A stretch of 64,000 nt of DNA from assembly GCA_021738725.1 (NCBI GenBank), contig JAIPBE010000009.1, forward strand, positions 35,731-99,730. Direction: 5' to 3'. Position 1 is the stretch's first letter. Every line of letters begins with the position of its first letter. The DNA is from Saprospiraceae bacterium. GTDB lineage: Bacteria; Bacteroidota; Bacteroidia; Chitinophagales; Saprospiraceae. The position numbers and the translations under genes were made by a program. Of the stretch, positions 38,806 through 48,228 are shown in pieces. The notes below the pieces were generated by a model, which did not search any database, was not told the DNA's origin, and worked only from the letters and a program-made list of their open reading frames with translations.

Positions 38806-39508
38806 GATCACTATTGCCCTGGATGGGTTTGCCGCTTGTGGCAAGAGTACCCTCGCCCGGGACCTCTGCTCTGCATTGAACTATTCCTTTATCGATACCG
38901 GGGCCATGTATCGGGCGGTCACCTATTGTATTCTGCAAATGGGTTTGGATCTGGATGCGGACCAGCACTGGGGCGGTATCCTCCAGTCCCTTCCCCTGGA
39001 ATGGCGGGTGGCAGATGGCCTGTTTCGTATTGGACTGGACCGAGAGGACATTGAAGACAAAATCCGGAGCATGGCAGTTTCTGCGCGCGTCAGTGAGGTT
39101 GCAGCCATTTCTGCAGTGAGGACCTTCCTGGTTCACCAACAGCAAATGCTGGGGCGGTCAGGAGGCGTAGTATTGGACGGCAGAGATATCGGGACGGTCG
39201 TTTTTCCAGATGCAGAGCTAAAGATCTTCGTCACGGCAGATACAGAAGTTCGCGTCCAGCGTCGTTATCAGGAGTTGAAGACGAAAGGTGTATCGATCGA
39301 GATCGGGGAAGTCCGTCATAATCTGGAACACCGGGATCATATTGATTCCACACGGGAGGACAGCCCTTTGCAGGCGGCCCCGGATGCGCTGTGGCTGGAT
39401 ACTTCACGCCTGGACAGAGAGCGGCAGTTACAAATTGCTTTGACCGTTGCCAGAACACTTCTGGATAAAAAGGGAATGAAGCCTTCTCATTCGTCGGTTG
39501 TTCCCTAA
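38786..39508 (+). CDS. cmk: Cytidylate kinase
   Basis: Protein of 240 residues. The only usable start is a TTG at 38786 inside the upstream gene; later ATGs would remove the Walker A loop GFAACGKSTLARD. Conserved elements include FIDTGAMYRAVTY, the DGRDIGTVVFPDAELKIF core, and RREDSPL-type STREDSPLQAA. It phosphorylates CMP and dCMP. The TTG start plus overlap implies modest, coupled translation. Confidence 0.93.
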   Translation: MHFESPKITIALDGFAACGKSTLARDLCSALNYSFIDTGAMYRAVTYCILQMGLDLDADQHWGGILQSLPLEWRVADGLFRIGLDREDIEDKIRSMAVSARVSEVAAISAVRTFLVHQQQMLGRSGGVVLDGRDIGTVVFPDAELKIFVTADTEVRVQRRYQELKTKGVSIEIGEVRHNLEHRDHIDSTREDSPLQAAPDALWLDTSRLDRERQLQIALTVARTLLDKKGMKPSHSSVVP

Positions 39509-39527
39509 TTTCGCCGGGCACAACACC

Positions 39528-39764
39528 ATGACGACACCGCTGACTTTGGCTGATGTCCAACCCGGTCGCCCGGTGCGGATCACGCACGTAGAAGAACACC
39601 CTTCTACAGGTCGTCTGCTGGCGATGGGTTTGCGACCCGGACAACGGGTGACTTTGGTCCGACGAACCGCGTTTGGCGCCTCCTATTACATCCATGCCGA
39701 ATACCAGCAATTCGGGATACGGCGTGACGAAGCAGAAATTTTATGGGTCGAATACACGGATTAA
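39528..39764 (+). CDS. feoA: Ferrous iron transport protein A
   Basis: Protein of 78 residues from the ATG at 39528, an SH3-like FeoA domain (GRPVRITHVEEHPSTGRLLA, MGLRPGQRVTLVRR). It is a small cytoplasmic partner of FeoB. It overlaps feoB by 22 bp. Confidence 0.9.
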   Translation: MTTPLTLADVQPGRPVRITHVEEHPSTGRLLAMGLRPGQRVTLVRRTAFGASYYIHAEYQQFGIRRDEAEILWVEYTD

Positions 39765-41890
39765 GAGGACGGATCGCCGTGATCGGAAACCCGAACAGTG
39801 GAAAGTCATCACTCTTCAATCATCTGACCGGGCTACGACAAAAGACGGGCAACTTTCCCGGCGTGACCGTCGAACGCCGCAGTGGTGCATTGCGACTTCC
39901 GGACGGAACAGACATCCAGGTAGTCGATTTTCCCGGCACTTACAGCCTGTATCCCACCTCCCTGGATGAACGGGTTGTCTTTGATGTGCTCTCCAACCCG
40001 AAGGGTGAAGATTTTCCGGACCTGGTCATCTATGTAGCGGATGCTATGCGACTGGATCAGCACCTGCTGCTCCTGTCTCAGATCCGTGACCTGGGGATCC
40101 CGGTACTTCTTGCCCTCAATCTGATCGATTCCGCAGTGGCTTCAGGCGTCCGCTTTGATGCGCATGCACTAGGTATCCGACTGGGCATCCCCACTATAGA
40201 AGTCAATGGTCGGACAGGGGAGGGCACCGGCCTCCTGATTCAGCAGATCGAGCATCTCTACAACGACATCTGGACAGAACACTCCCAGGCTGCACCCTTT
40301 ACCCTGACACCGGCAATGCAGGACCTGGTCCGGGATATTCGGGAGGCTTTTCCCTGGGTAACCCGGGATTATCAGGCGCTGATCATCGCCCACCATCTCC
40401 ATGAACTGACCTATTTACAACCTGAGGAGGTAGAACAGATCCATGAGATCCTGCAACGGCATCCATTTGTCTCTCTCCGGGCGCAAGTGGATGAGATTAT
40501 GGAGCGCTTTCAACATATTGACCGCATCGTCAAGGAAGTACGCAACCAGGAAGGCGGACATCGAAACAGGCTGACGGCCCGGGTGGATCGGGTCTTCACC
40601 CATGTCGTGTGGGGGCCGATGATCTTTGTGATCTTCCTCATGTTCATTTTCCAGGCGGTCTTCACCTGGTCTACATTACCAATGGAATGGATCGAACGCA
40701 TCTTTTCCGAATTGGGAGGCGGTATCAAATATGCGCTGGGAGAGGGGTGGTTGTCCAGCCTCCTGGCGGATGGTGTGGTAGCCGGACTGGGTGGCGTCCT
40801 AGTCTTTATCCCTCAGATCGTCCTTCTGTTTTTACTGGTTGCATTGTTGGAGGAGTCCGGGTATATGGCGCGGGCCGTTTACCTGTTCGACCGATTGCTG
40901 CGAAAGGTTGGCCTCAACGGACGGAGTATTGTCGCCCTGGTGTCCGGCACGGCCTGTGCCATCCCGGCGGTGATGAGCACCCGAACCATTACCAACCAAA
41001 AGGAACGGTTGATCACCATCCTGGTCACCCCGTTCATCAGTTGTTCGGCCCGATTACCCGTCTATGCCCTGTTGATCGGACTGATGGTGCCGGCAGGCAA
41101 AGTGTTGGGGCTGGTCAGTTATCAGGCCCTCACCTTTATGGGCTTGTATGTGCTCGGTGCCGCAGCGGCCATGGTAGGCGCATGGGTGTTCAATCGTGTA
41201 CTGAAAACGGAAGAACCGGGGTATCTCCTGATGGAACTTCCTGATTATCAAGTACCCCATTGGCGGAATGTGGTGTTTACGGTGTGGTCGAAGGTGGCCT
41301 CCTTTGTCCGCGAAGCGGGAAAGATCATCATTATGATCTCTATCGTATTGTGGTTTCTGGCCAGCTTCAGTCTGCCGGGTCGGATGGCTCTGGCAGAGGA
41401 AGCCGCGCGGACCGAAGCCGCGATCCAGGGGTTGGATGAGGGGGAAACAGAAGCCTTGATCGCTTCGCAGAAAATAGAGAGTTCCTATGCGGGTATGCTG
41501 GGCAAGGGTCTGGAGCCGGTGATCCGGCCTCTGGGCTTTGACTGGAAGATCGGCATTGCGCTGGTGACCTCTTTTGCCGCACGGGAAGTGTTTGTAGGGA
41601 CCATGGCCACGATCTACAGCATCGGCAGTGTCGATGATGAGTCGAGCATTCGTCAGAAGATGGGGGCAGAGTTGAATCCGGTTACGGGGCGTAAGAAATA
41701 CAGCTTCCCGGTCGCCTTATCTCTCTTGCTCTTCTATGTCTTCGCCATGCAGTGCATGAGTACGATCGCCGTGGTCAAGAAAGAGACAGGGACCTGGAAA
41801 TGGCCGTTGATCCAACTGGTGGTGATGACGGGCCTGGCCTATGTGGTCAGCCTCATTGCGTACCAGGGATTGACAGCCCTGGGGTATTGA
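39743..41890 (+). CDS. feoB: Ferrous iron transporter FeoB
   Basis: Protein of 715 residues. The N-terminal G-protein domain has G1 GNPNSGKS (residues 15-22), the switch I-type TGNFPGVTVER, G3 DFPGTYSLYP and G4 LNLID. The helical domain and about eight membrane segments follow, with the Gate motifs ALLEESGYMARAVYLFDRLL, GTACAIPAVMSTRTI and the C-terminal SFAAREVFVGTMATIY. It imports Fe2+ with GTP hydrolysis. It overlaps feoA; together with the FeoA gene it is the ferrous uptake system. No feoC is present. Confidence 0.96.
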   Translation: MGRIHGLRGRIAVIGNPNSGKSSLFNHLTGLRQKTGNFPGVTVERRSGALRLPDGTDIQVVDFPGTYSLYPTSLDERVVFDVLSNPKGEDFPDLVIYVADAMRLDQHLLLLSQIRDLGIPVLLALNLIDSAVASGVRFDAHALGIRLGIPTIEVNGRTGEGTGLLIQQIEHLYNDIWTEHSQAAPFTLTPAMQDLVRDIREAFPWVTRDYQALIIAHHLHELTYLQPEEVEQIHEILQRHPFVSLRAQVDEIMERFQHIDRIVKEVRNQEGGHRNRLTARVDRVFTHVVWGPMIFVIFLMFIFQAVFTWSTLPMEWIERIFSELGGGIKYALGEGWLSSLLADGVVAGLGGVLVFIPQIVLLFLLVALLEESGYMARAVYLFDRLLRKVGLNGRSIVALVSGTACAIPAVMSTRTITNQKERLITILVTPFISCSARLPVYALLIGLMVPAGKVLGLVSYQALTFMGLYVLGAAAAMVGAWVFNRVLKTEEPGYLLMELPDYQVPHWRNVVFTVWSKVASFVREAGKIIIMISIVLWFLASFSLPGRMALAEEAARTEAAIQGLDEGETEALIASQKIESSYAGMLGKGLEPVIRPLGFDWKIGIALVTSFAAREVFVGTMATIYSIGSVDDESSIRQKMGAELNPVTGRKKYSFPVALSLLLFYVFAMQCMSTIAVVKKETGTWKWPLIQLVVMTGLAYVVSLIAYQGLTALGY

Positions 41891-41957
41891 CAGCATCGCT
41901 GATTCGCTGGAAAAAGTCGAGGTCCTTTATGCAACATACCGACTGGAATTGGATTTT

Positions 41958-43169
41958 CTAGCACAGCTTTATGGCAATGGGTGGACCATAGGCAGGTTGC
42001 CAGACCATGATGCGGATTCCGGAAACATCCTTTGGATAGATAAGGCTTGGTGTTTGTATGCCCGGGAGGACTGGTGCAGATGCCAATAGTTGGCCCTGGA
42101 TGTCGAACAGGGATAGTTTACCTCCTTCGGGATTGGCAATGCCATCCATGAAATATTGGCCGTTCGTGTTCCAGGCTTTGACTATTGTTTCCTGCTCACG
42201 GTTGACCTGTGCAGCTATGGTAGGACTATATTCATACGAACCATCGAGGTCCACCATTCGCAAGCGATAATACTGAACACCTGAAGATGGGCGAACGTGG
42301 GTATACCCATAGTCACTGACATTGACGGACTCTCCTGCCGCTGGGATCAGAGCCAGTTGTGCCCATTCCTGGCCATCCCGGCTGTGTTCGACTGCGTAGT
42401 AATCACTGTTGATCTCGGTGGCTGTCTGCCACTTGAGGTGGATGTTCGGCAGTTCGGCAGACGCCTGAAAAGAAACAAGCTCTACTGGCAGTGCCAATAG
42501 AACGGTTACTTCTACACGACCATTTCCGCCGGTCCCAGAGGTAACTGGATTATTTCCATCGCCTTTTCCACCACCTCCACCGCCAATTGTGCCGGAAAGA
42601 CCAGAAGAATTTGGATCGCCACCATGACCACCCCCGGGAGTTCCGCCCGCGCCACCCGTGCCGTTTTTTCCACCTGTCGCATCTTGTCCAGCCGTAGCGT
42701 TCGAACCGGATCCACCGCCGCCGCCGCCTGCTCCAAATTTATGGCTTCTGTCTCCCCCTGCTCCTCCATTTTTCGTGCTACCTGCACCTCCATTACCTCC
42801 TGTACCGAAACTAGTACCGGGACTGCCACCACTAGAAACCACCAAGCCAACAAAATTGTAGCTGGAGTTACCCCCATTTGATCCGGGCTCCCCCCCCGCA
42901 CCTACAACGATGGTGTATTCACCTTGACCAATGCTTGAATAGGAGTTTGATGAGTAGCCTCCACCTCCGCCACCACCACCTGCTTCGTTGGAATCTGTTC
43001 CACCACCACCAGCACCCCAGGCTTTGACTAACAGATTCACAGTATAGCCGGACGGGATGGTGAATGTGTAGGTTCCCGGACTACTATATACCTGACTGGC
43101 TGGCTGGCTGAATGCGGCAAACGCAATCCAGAGAAGGGTCATACAAATTGAAAGACGAATTTTATTCAT
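41958..43169 (-). CDS. Glycine-rich exported protein, probable type IX cargo
   Basis: Protein of 403 residues with a signal peptide ending AAFSQ. Residues about 50-215 are strongly Gly-rich (GGAGSTKNGGAGGDRSHKFG-like), with a GxGGxG pattern seen in many Bacteroidota surface proteins. Residues about 225-310 contain LPVELVSFQASAELPNIHLK followed by a fibronectin-like domain (SDYYAVEHSRDGQEW), the segment that usually precedes a type IX sorting tail. The final about 80 residues resemble a sorting domain but lack the usual YPNP motif (GKLSLFDIQGQLLASAPVLP). Function unknown. Confidence 0.75.
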   Translation of the reverse strand: MNKIRLSICMTLLWIAFAAFSQPASQVYSSPGTYTFTIPSGYTVNLLVKAWGAGGGGTDSNEAGGGGGGGGYSSNSYSSIGQGEYTIVVGAGGEPGSNGGNSSYNFVGLVVSSGGSPGTSFGTGGNGGAGSTKNGGAGGDRSHKFGAGGGGGGSGSNATAGQDATGGKNGTGGAGGTPGGGHGGDPNSSGLSGTIGGGGGGKGDGNNPVTSGTGGNGRVEVTVLLALPVELVSFQASAELPNIHLKWQTATEINSDYYAVEHSRDGQEWAQLALIPAAGESVNVSDYGYTHVRPSSGVQYYRLRMVDLDGSYEYSPTIAAQVNREQETIVKAWNTNGQYFMDGIANPEGGKLSLFDIQGQLLASAPVLPGIQTPSLIYPKDVSGIRIMVWQPAYGPPIAIKLC

Positions 43170-43333
43170 CGGTAATATTTTTTACGTTTGTTGCTTCCTG
43201 GTAATCAATGAGTAGTCGAATTGAAGATTGAATCCATTAATCTCCAGTTCAGTTTTGCGTATGGACCGCTCTGTGAAGGCGCATTTCGAAAATTGATTTA
43301 TTCTGGTCTATCATTCTGATTTGGATTCTTGTG

Positions 43334-44185
43334 CTAGCCAATGTTGATTTGGTGATGGATCTGCTGGTCCGGTCCAGCGGCCTTGCGCATCCACTGAATG
43401 GATTGCAAGGCGACGGACCACCCGGCCGCCGGTACCCGGTCCTGCATCTGGAAAGGAGACCAAACCAGAGCTTTCTCGACGCCAAAGTATTTGTTGTTGA
43501 TCTCTTTCACATTCGCCCGGTACAACCAGTGGTCGGAAAGTGTGGAAGAGCTGTTGTATACAGGTATTTCAAGGGGAAGAGGCAGTCCGGTACAGGACAT
43601 GTGTGCAAAATTCATTCGTCCAGCTAGGCAGGTGCTCTCTGATTGGCCATTTTTGGCATTAAATGTGTATTTGCAGAATGTCACACCATCATTCATTTCT
43701 TTCAATGGCCAGAACAGGATGACCGTGGTATCCACGTTCGATCTGACATTCGGGACACCTGTCATGAAACGATACGCCATTATGGAACTGAAATCCGTCA
43801 TCTGGTACTGGGTCTTCCATCTGTCAGCAGCCTGCGATTCGCCAGGGTGCTCAGGGGTCGTACGGATAAACTCCAGGAATCGGTACTGGGAGCAATGGAT
43901 CGGTATGTCGATGTTGCCTACGGGATCTGTAATCGCGGGCACTGTCCATCCACAGGCGCCAAATCCGGAAGTGGAAACCGGATCATCTGAAATAAAAGGA
44001 ACAAAAAGGGTATTGAACGGGATGTGCTCTGCCAGCAGCTCGGTACACGACCGGACGGCCTCATAAATGCTTGGACACGAAGTGGTGATCCCTGCGAATG
44101 TGATTTGACAGATTAGTGTGCCCCTTGTGGTACTATCCGATTTTCCGGATATCCAGAAAGGAACATGAAGCAACAAGTGCCACAT
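43334..44185 (-). CDS. Uncharacterised protein
   Basis: Open frame of 283 residues, start ATG 44183-44185. It has even composition, many Cys and aromatic residues and no recognised motif or clear signal peptide. A 222-codon plus-strand frame overlaps it, but the minus frame looks more protein-like. It is divergent from the S46 peptidase gene. It may be a lineage-specific protein. Confidence 0.5.
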   Translation of the reverse strand: MWHLLLHVPFWISGKSDSTTRGTLICQITFAGITTSCPSIYEAVRSCTELLAEHIPFNTLFVPFISDDPVSTSGFGACGWTVPAITDPVGNIDIPIHCSQYRFLEFIRTTPEHPGESQAADRWKTQYQMTDFSSIMAYRFMTGVPNVRSNVDTTVILFWPLKEMNDGVTFCKYTFNAKNGQSESTCLAGRMNFAHMSCTGLPLPLEIPVYNSSSTLSDHWLYRANVKEINNKYFGVEKALVWSPFQMQDRVPAAGWSVALQSIQWMRKAAGPDQQIHHQINIG

Positions 44186-44195
44186 ATGTTTGCCT

Positions 44196-44203
44196 TACCT
44201 TTG
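44196..44203 (+). promoter_or_regulatory. Promoter -7 element TACCTTTG for S46 peptidase
   Basis: TACCTTTG lies 65 bases before the GTG start; no clear -33 TTG. Confidence 0.4.
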
Positions 44204-44268
44204 CGTGAGTAGTGGAAACAAACTTCACAACTTTTTTTCTAAATTTTTGACCCGAATCCCAACTTATT

Positions 44269-46428
44269 GTGACAGTGAAAAAACTGCATTTTATCCCCCT
44301 TTTACTCGCATTTATTTTTTCATTCAATCTGCTGTCTGCACACGAGGGGATGTGGCTACCTCATCTGCTCAAGCAATTGGAAGGGGACATGCAGGCCATG
44401 GGTATGAAGATGTCTGCTGAGGATATTTATTCCGTGAATTCTGGAAGCTTGAAGGATGCCATTCTACATTTTGGCGGTGGTTGTACTGGCAGTATCATCT
44501 CCTCATCAGGACTGGTACTGACCAATCACCATTGCGGATATGGCTATATCCAATCCCATAGCTCTATCGAAAATAACTATCTGCGGGATGGATTCTGGGC
44601 TAAAACAAAGGACCAGGAGTTGACCAATCCAGGGCTTTTCGTGACAATTATCCGGCGAATAGAGGATGTCACCGAGTATGCTCTGGTGGGGGTACACTCT
44701 GGCCTGTCGGAAGGCAAGCGCCAGTCCCTGATCGACCAGAATCTGAATGCCTATAAGGCCAGGATCAAGGTAAAATCAGATGAAGCGGTGCTGTTCCGTC
44801 CCATCTATTATGGGAATCAGTACATTATGATCGTCACACTGACCTATACTGATATTCGCCTGGTGGGCACACCGCCAGAGTCTATCGGAAAGTTTGGTTC
44901 CGACACGGACAACTGGATGTGGCCCCGCCACACCGGTGACTTTTCCCTGTTCCGAATTTATGCCGGACCGGACAATCGTCCGGCCGCTTACAGCACTGAC
45001 AATAAGCCCTATCAACCAGTACACTACCTCCCCGTATCGCTCGATGGAGTAGAAGAGGGAGATTTCACCCTCGTCTTCGGATTCCCCGGCAGCACCCAGG
45101 AATATATCCCAGCATCAGGCATATCCATGAACAAAGATGCGATCAACCCACCACGTATCGCTATTCGGGATACGGCTTTGCAGATCCTGAACAAAGGCAT
45201 GCGGGCGGCTGAAAAGGTGCGTCTTCAATATGCCTCCAAATATGCCAGGGTGGCCAATTACTGGAAGAAGTGGATCGGGCAGAACCAGGGACTGGAACGG
45301 ACGAATGCCGTCTGGAAGAAGATCCTGGAGCAAAAAGAGTTCCGGGATAATGTCCATGGAGATCCTCAATATGAGGACATCCTACCCCGTCTCGATAGTT
45401 TGTACGGGGTATTAACCCCCTATATGAAGGCCTCTCAGTATTATGGTGAAGTGGTCCAACGGAATATCGAGATCTTCGCCTTGGCTAGATATATGTCCAC
45501 GCTGATCCATCGGTACCTGGAAAACGGGGATGAAGGATTCATGGCCTACCGGGACCGCCTGATCCCTGCGGTAAATGGATTTTTCAAAGACTATCAGGTG
45601 GATCTGGACCGACAGGTCTTTGCCGCTCTGATGCGGATGTATGCGGTAGAGGGTGACCCGGAACTCACATCGGTAGAGTTGATACAACAATTCAGCTCCG
45701 GTCAGGCTGCATACCGGACAGATGCTCTCTTTGCCCAGACCCTGTTGACCGACCAGGATGGATTGATCAGATTGCTGGAAGGATCTCCAGAAGCGGCAGT
45801 CCATGCATTCGCCCAGGATTCCCTGGTGATTTGGTATGATGCACTCAGTCGGACATATGGCGAAAAAGTTGCCGGGCCTTTGTCCAAGATCCAGGATGAG
45901 ATCGATGCAGGAATGCGCCTGTATATGGCCGCTCTGATGGATGTAACGAAAGGGAAGAAATTTTACCCGGATGCGAACAGCACCCTGCGGGTGACTTATG
46001 GCAAGGTGGAAGGTTATCCGATGAACGATACAACCCGCTATGATTATATCACCTGGCTGGATGGTGTGATGGAGAAGTATGTGCCAGGTGATTACGAATT
46101 TGATGTCCCCGAGCGGTTACGCCAGCTCTATGCCAGCAAGGATTACGGACCCTATGGAGAGAATGGAAAGATGCCGGTCTGTTTTATCGGGTCCAACCAT
46201 ACCACCGGAGGCAATTCGGGCAGTCCGACGATCGATGCAGAAGGCAACTTGATCGGGTTGAACTTTGACCGGGTCTGGGAGGGGACCATGAGCGATCTTT
46301 ACTTTGATCCGACCATCTGTCGCAATATTATGGTGGATGCACGTTATATCCTTTTCATCATCGACAAATATGCGGAAGCGAGTACCATCGTAAATGAAAT
46401 GACCCTGGTCCATCCCAAGCGGAACTAG
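44269..46428 (+). CDS. S46 dipeptidyl-peptidase, DPP11-like
   Basis: Protein of 719 residues with GTG start at 44269 (a second in-frame GTG two codons on would give MKKLHFIP). The signal peptide ends near LLSAHE. Catalytic His in VLTNHHCGYG, Asp in FGSDTDNWMWPRHTGDF, and Ser in HTTGGNSGSP. After the serine, GLNFDRVWEGTMSDLY has Arg at the position that distinguishes DPP11 (cleaves after Asp/Glu) from DPP7 (Gly). Such enzymes release dipeptides from extracellular proteins in the periplasm, fitting a proteolytic life style. It is followed at 75 bp by an exported repeat protein. Confidence 0.92.
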   Translation: MTVKKLHFIPLLLAFIFSFNLLSAHEGMWLPHLLKQLEGDMQAMGMKMSAEDIYSVNSGSLKDAILHFGGGCTGSIISSSGLVLTNHHCGYGYIQSHSSIENNYLRDGFWAKTKDQELTNPGLFVTIIRRIEDVTEYALVGVHSGLSEGKRQSLIDQNLNAYKARIKVKSDEAVLFRPIYYGNQYIMIVTLTYTDIRLVGTPPESIGKFGSDTDNWMWPRHTGDFSLFRIYAGPDNRPAAYSTDNKPYQPVHYLPVSLDGVEEGDFTLVFGFPGSTQEYIPASGISMNKDAINPPRIAIRDTALQILNKGMRAAEKVRLQYASKYARVANYWKKWIGQNQGLERTNAVWKKILEQKEFRDNVHGDPQYEDILPRLDSLYGVLTPYMKASQYYGEVVQRNIEIFALARYMSTLIHRYLENGDEGFMAYRDRLIPAVNGFFKDYQVDLDRQVFAALMRMYAVEGDPELTSVELIQQFSSGQAAYRTDALFAQTLLTDQDGLIRLLEGSPEAAVHAFAQDSLVIWYDALSRTYGEKVAGPLSKIQDEIDAGMRLYMAALMDVTKGKKFYPDANSTLRVTYGKVEGYPMNDTTRYDYITWLDGVMEKYVPGDYEFDVPERLRQLYASKDYGPYGENGKMPVCFIGSNHTTGGNSGSPTIDAEGNLIGLNFDRVWEGTMSDLYFDPTICRNIMVDARYILFIIDKYAEASTIVNEMTLVHPKRN

Positions 46429-46503
46429 GATTGGATTGATTTTTGCGACGCGTCCCAAAGGAATTTCTTCTGACAACCTATCATCAACAACTAACACTTA
46501 TTT

Positions 46504-47916
46504 ATGCGCATTCTCCTCTCATTTTTCCTGACATTGCTGGTCGGCTCGGGCTTGTTGGCCCAATGCAATGAAAAGGTTGCCTTCTACGGATCGGATATCG
46601 AGGATATCTTGATCCATCGGATCATCCGAACGACTGACGGTCAGTTTATTTTGGTGGGCCAGAAAAATCTGGACGGCCTCATCATGAAGGTGGACGATTG
46701 TGGTAATCTGGTTTGGGAAAAGACACATCTGTTCGGCACTGAAACGGGCTTTCGCGATGTGATCGACCTGGGAGGCAAGTATGTCGTTATGGGCTACTGC
46801 ACCGAGTGCAAGACAGGTGACCCCAGCAAGAAGTTCATCATCCAGGAGTTGACCCTGACAGGCGACAAGACGGGATTCCCCAAAACCTTGGGCCCCAGCA
46901 ACGCGGATGCGGAAGGATATCGGATGCGTCAGATAAATGGTGGCCGGTTTGCTCTTGTGGGTACTCGCACCGTGACACAGGGACAGACAACGGGTAATTC
47001 TATGGTGGCTTATTTGTTGGATGCCTCCTATGGCATCGATGAGTTTCAGTTTTTCACGCAGAAGAAATTGGGTGAGATCGCCTATGATATCGTTGAGGTT
47101 CCCGGAACAGGATTTGTAATCGCTGGTACCTCTTATCAGACCACTTCTCCGGAATCGTCCATGATCCGATTGATCGGCACCAATGGCACACTTGGGCAGC
47201 TCTGGTCCAATGATTATTTTGATATGAATACGACGCTGGAGCAGTCTGCTCGTTCGATCGGCCGTCTACCCAGTGGCGATCTTGTCTTCACCGGGGCCAA
47301 AGTGGAAGGAGGTCAGCAGCAGCTGTTTGTCGGAAAAGTCAACCCGATGAATGGTGTATTGAAAGGAGCGGCTACATATGGAGGCAGTGGTGATGACGTC
47401 GGGCGAGACATCCAGGTGTTGGATCAGGAAAATATCCTGATCTCCGGGTTACGAGTGGATGCCGGTGTATCCGAAGGTCCCTGGGGCCTGGTGGTGGATC
47501 AGTGGCTCGCCATGCGGGATGATTATCAGCCGGCCGCTTCGGGACTTTTTAACAGTGGTCTGGGTTTCAAGGAGGGCAACAAACAGCATTTTGCTTTTGC
47601 CGGTACGGCGATCAGCTTTGCCTTCAAGGGCATCTTTTCTCGTACGAATTCTCTGAGTACACCGCTGGTGATCCCCGGAGAGCCCGATGCGCGACTCTCG
47701 ATCTATCCGAATCCAACTGCAGGTCGGATCGTACTGGCTGGATGGGACATCCCTGCGGATTGCCGCATCAGTCTGTTTGATGCAGAAGGTCGCCAGCAAT
47801 GGGGTGCACAGGCACGGTCAGAGATGACATTGCCGGCCCTGCCGAACGGGACCTATATCCTGAACCTGCAATGGTCTGGTGGAAGTGTTCAACAGGCGGT
47901 GGTGCTGCAACGGTAG
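46504..47916 (+). CDS. Exported repeat protein with type IX type A sorting domain
   Basis: Protein of 470 residues with a signal peptide ending GLLAQ. Residues about 30-350 have repeated strands like those of beta-propeller proteins of the delta-60 or NHL type (TTDGQFILVGQKNLDGLIMK, LPSGDLVFTGAKVEGG). The last about 75 residues (ARLSIYPNPTAGRIVLAGW and following) are a type IX type A sorting domain. It probably acts at the cell surface. A terminator follows. Confidence 0.85.
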   Translation: MRILLSFFLTLLVGSGLLAQCNEKVAFYGSDIEDILIHRIIRTTDGQFILVGQKNLDGLIMKVDDCGNLVWEKTHLFGTETGFRDVIDLGGKYVVMGYCTECKTGDPSKKFIIQELTLTGDKTGFPKTLGPSNADAEGYRMRQINGGRFALVGTRTVTQGQTTGNSMVAYLLDASYGIDEFQFFTQKKLGEIAYDIVEVPGTGFVIAGTSYQTTSPESSMIRLIGTNGTLGQLWSNDYFDMNTTLEQSARSIGRLPSGDLVFTGAKVEGGQQQLFVGKVNPMNGVLKGAATYGGSGDDVGRDIQVLDQENILISGLRVDAGVSEGPWGLVVDQWLAMRDDYQPAASGLFNSGLGFKEGNKQHFAFAGTAISFAFKGIFSRTNSLSTPLVIPGEPDARLSIYPNPTAGRIVLAGWDIPADCRISLFDAEGRQQWGAQARSEMTLPALPNGTYILNLQWSGGSVQQAVVLQR

Positions 47917-48228
47917 AAGTCGCTTTAAAAAATAAAGTAAACCCCGTTCATCAGAGAGATGGCCGGGGTTTTTTGTTTGTGCTCAACCTGGATGGCTTAC
48001 GGCACTCCTTCCGAATGATAGAATTTTTCAAAGTAAGCATCCTTTGAAGCAAGAGCGCAACCCGATAGCTCTCCATGTTATAACGCATGCGATTTGACGC
48101 GCTAACAGCGCGTCATTCGGAATTTGCCCATTTATGTCTTTTGGTTTTTGTTCTTCGGTTGCATTTATTTCTTGGATCCACCGTTCAAAGTTTGATCAAT
48201 GCCAATTATTGCAGGATTATTCATTGCA
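47917..48228. other. AT-rich intergenic region with hairpin
   Basis: After the terminator at 47939 only a perfect GACGCGCT/AGCGCGTC hairpin with loop AAC (48096-48114) is notable. The right half is AT-rich compared with the surroundings. No gene supported. Confidence 0.55.
47939..47974 (+). terminator. Intrinsic terminator after exported repeat protein
   Basis: Stem AAACCCCG (47939-47946) and CGGGGTTT (47964-47971), then T residues to 47974. Confidence 0.8.

Noticed and set aside
43398..44066. Plus-strand open frame of 222 codons opposite the unknown minus-strand gene
   Set aside because: No signal, motif or promoter; the overlapping minus frame is longer and has more protein-like composition.
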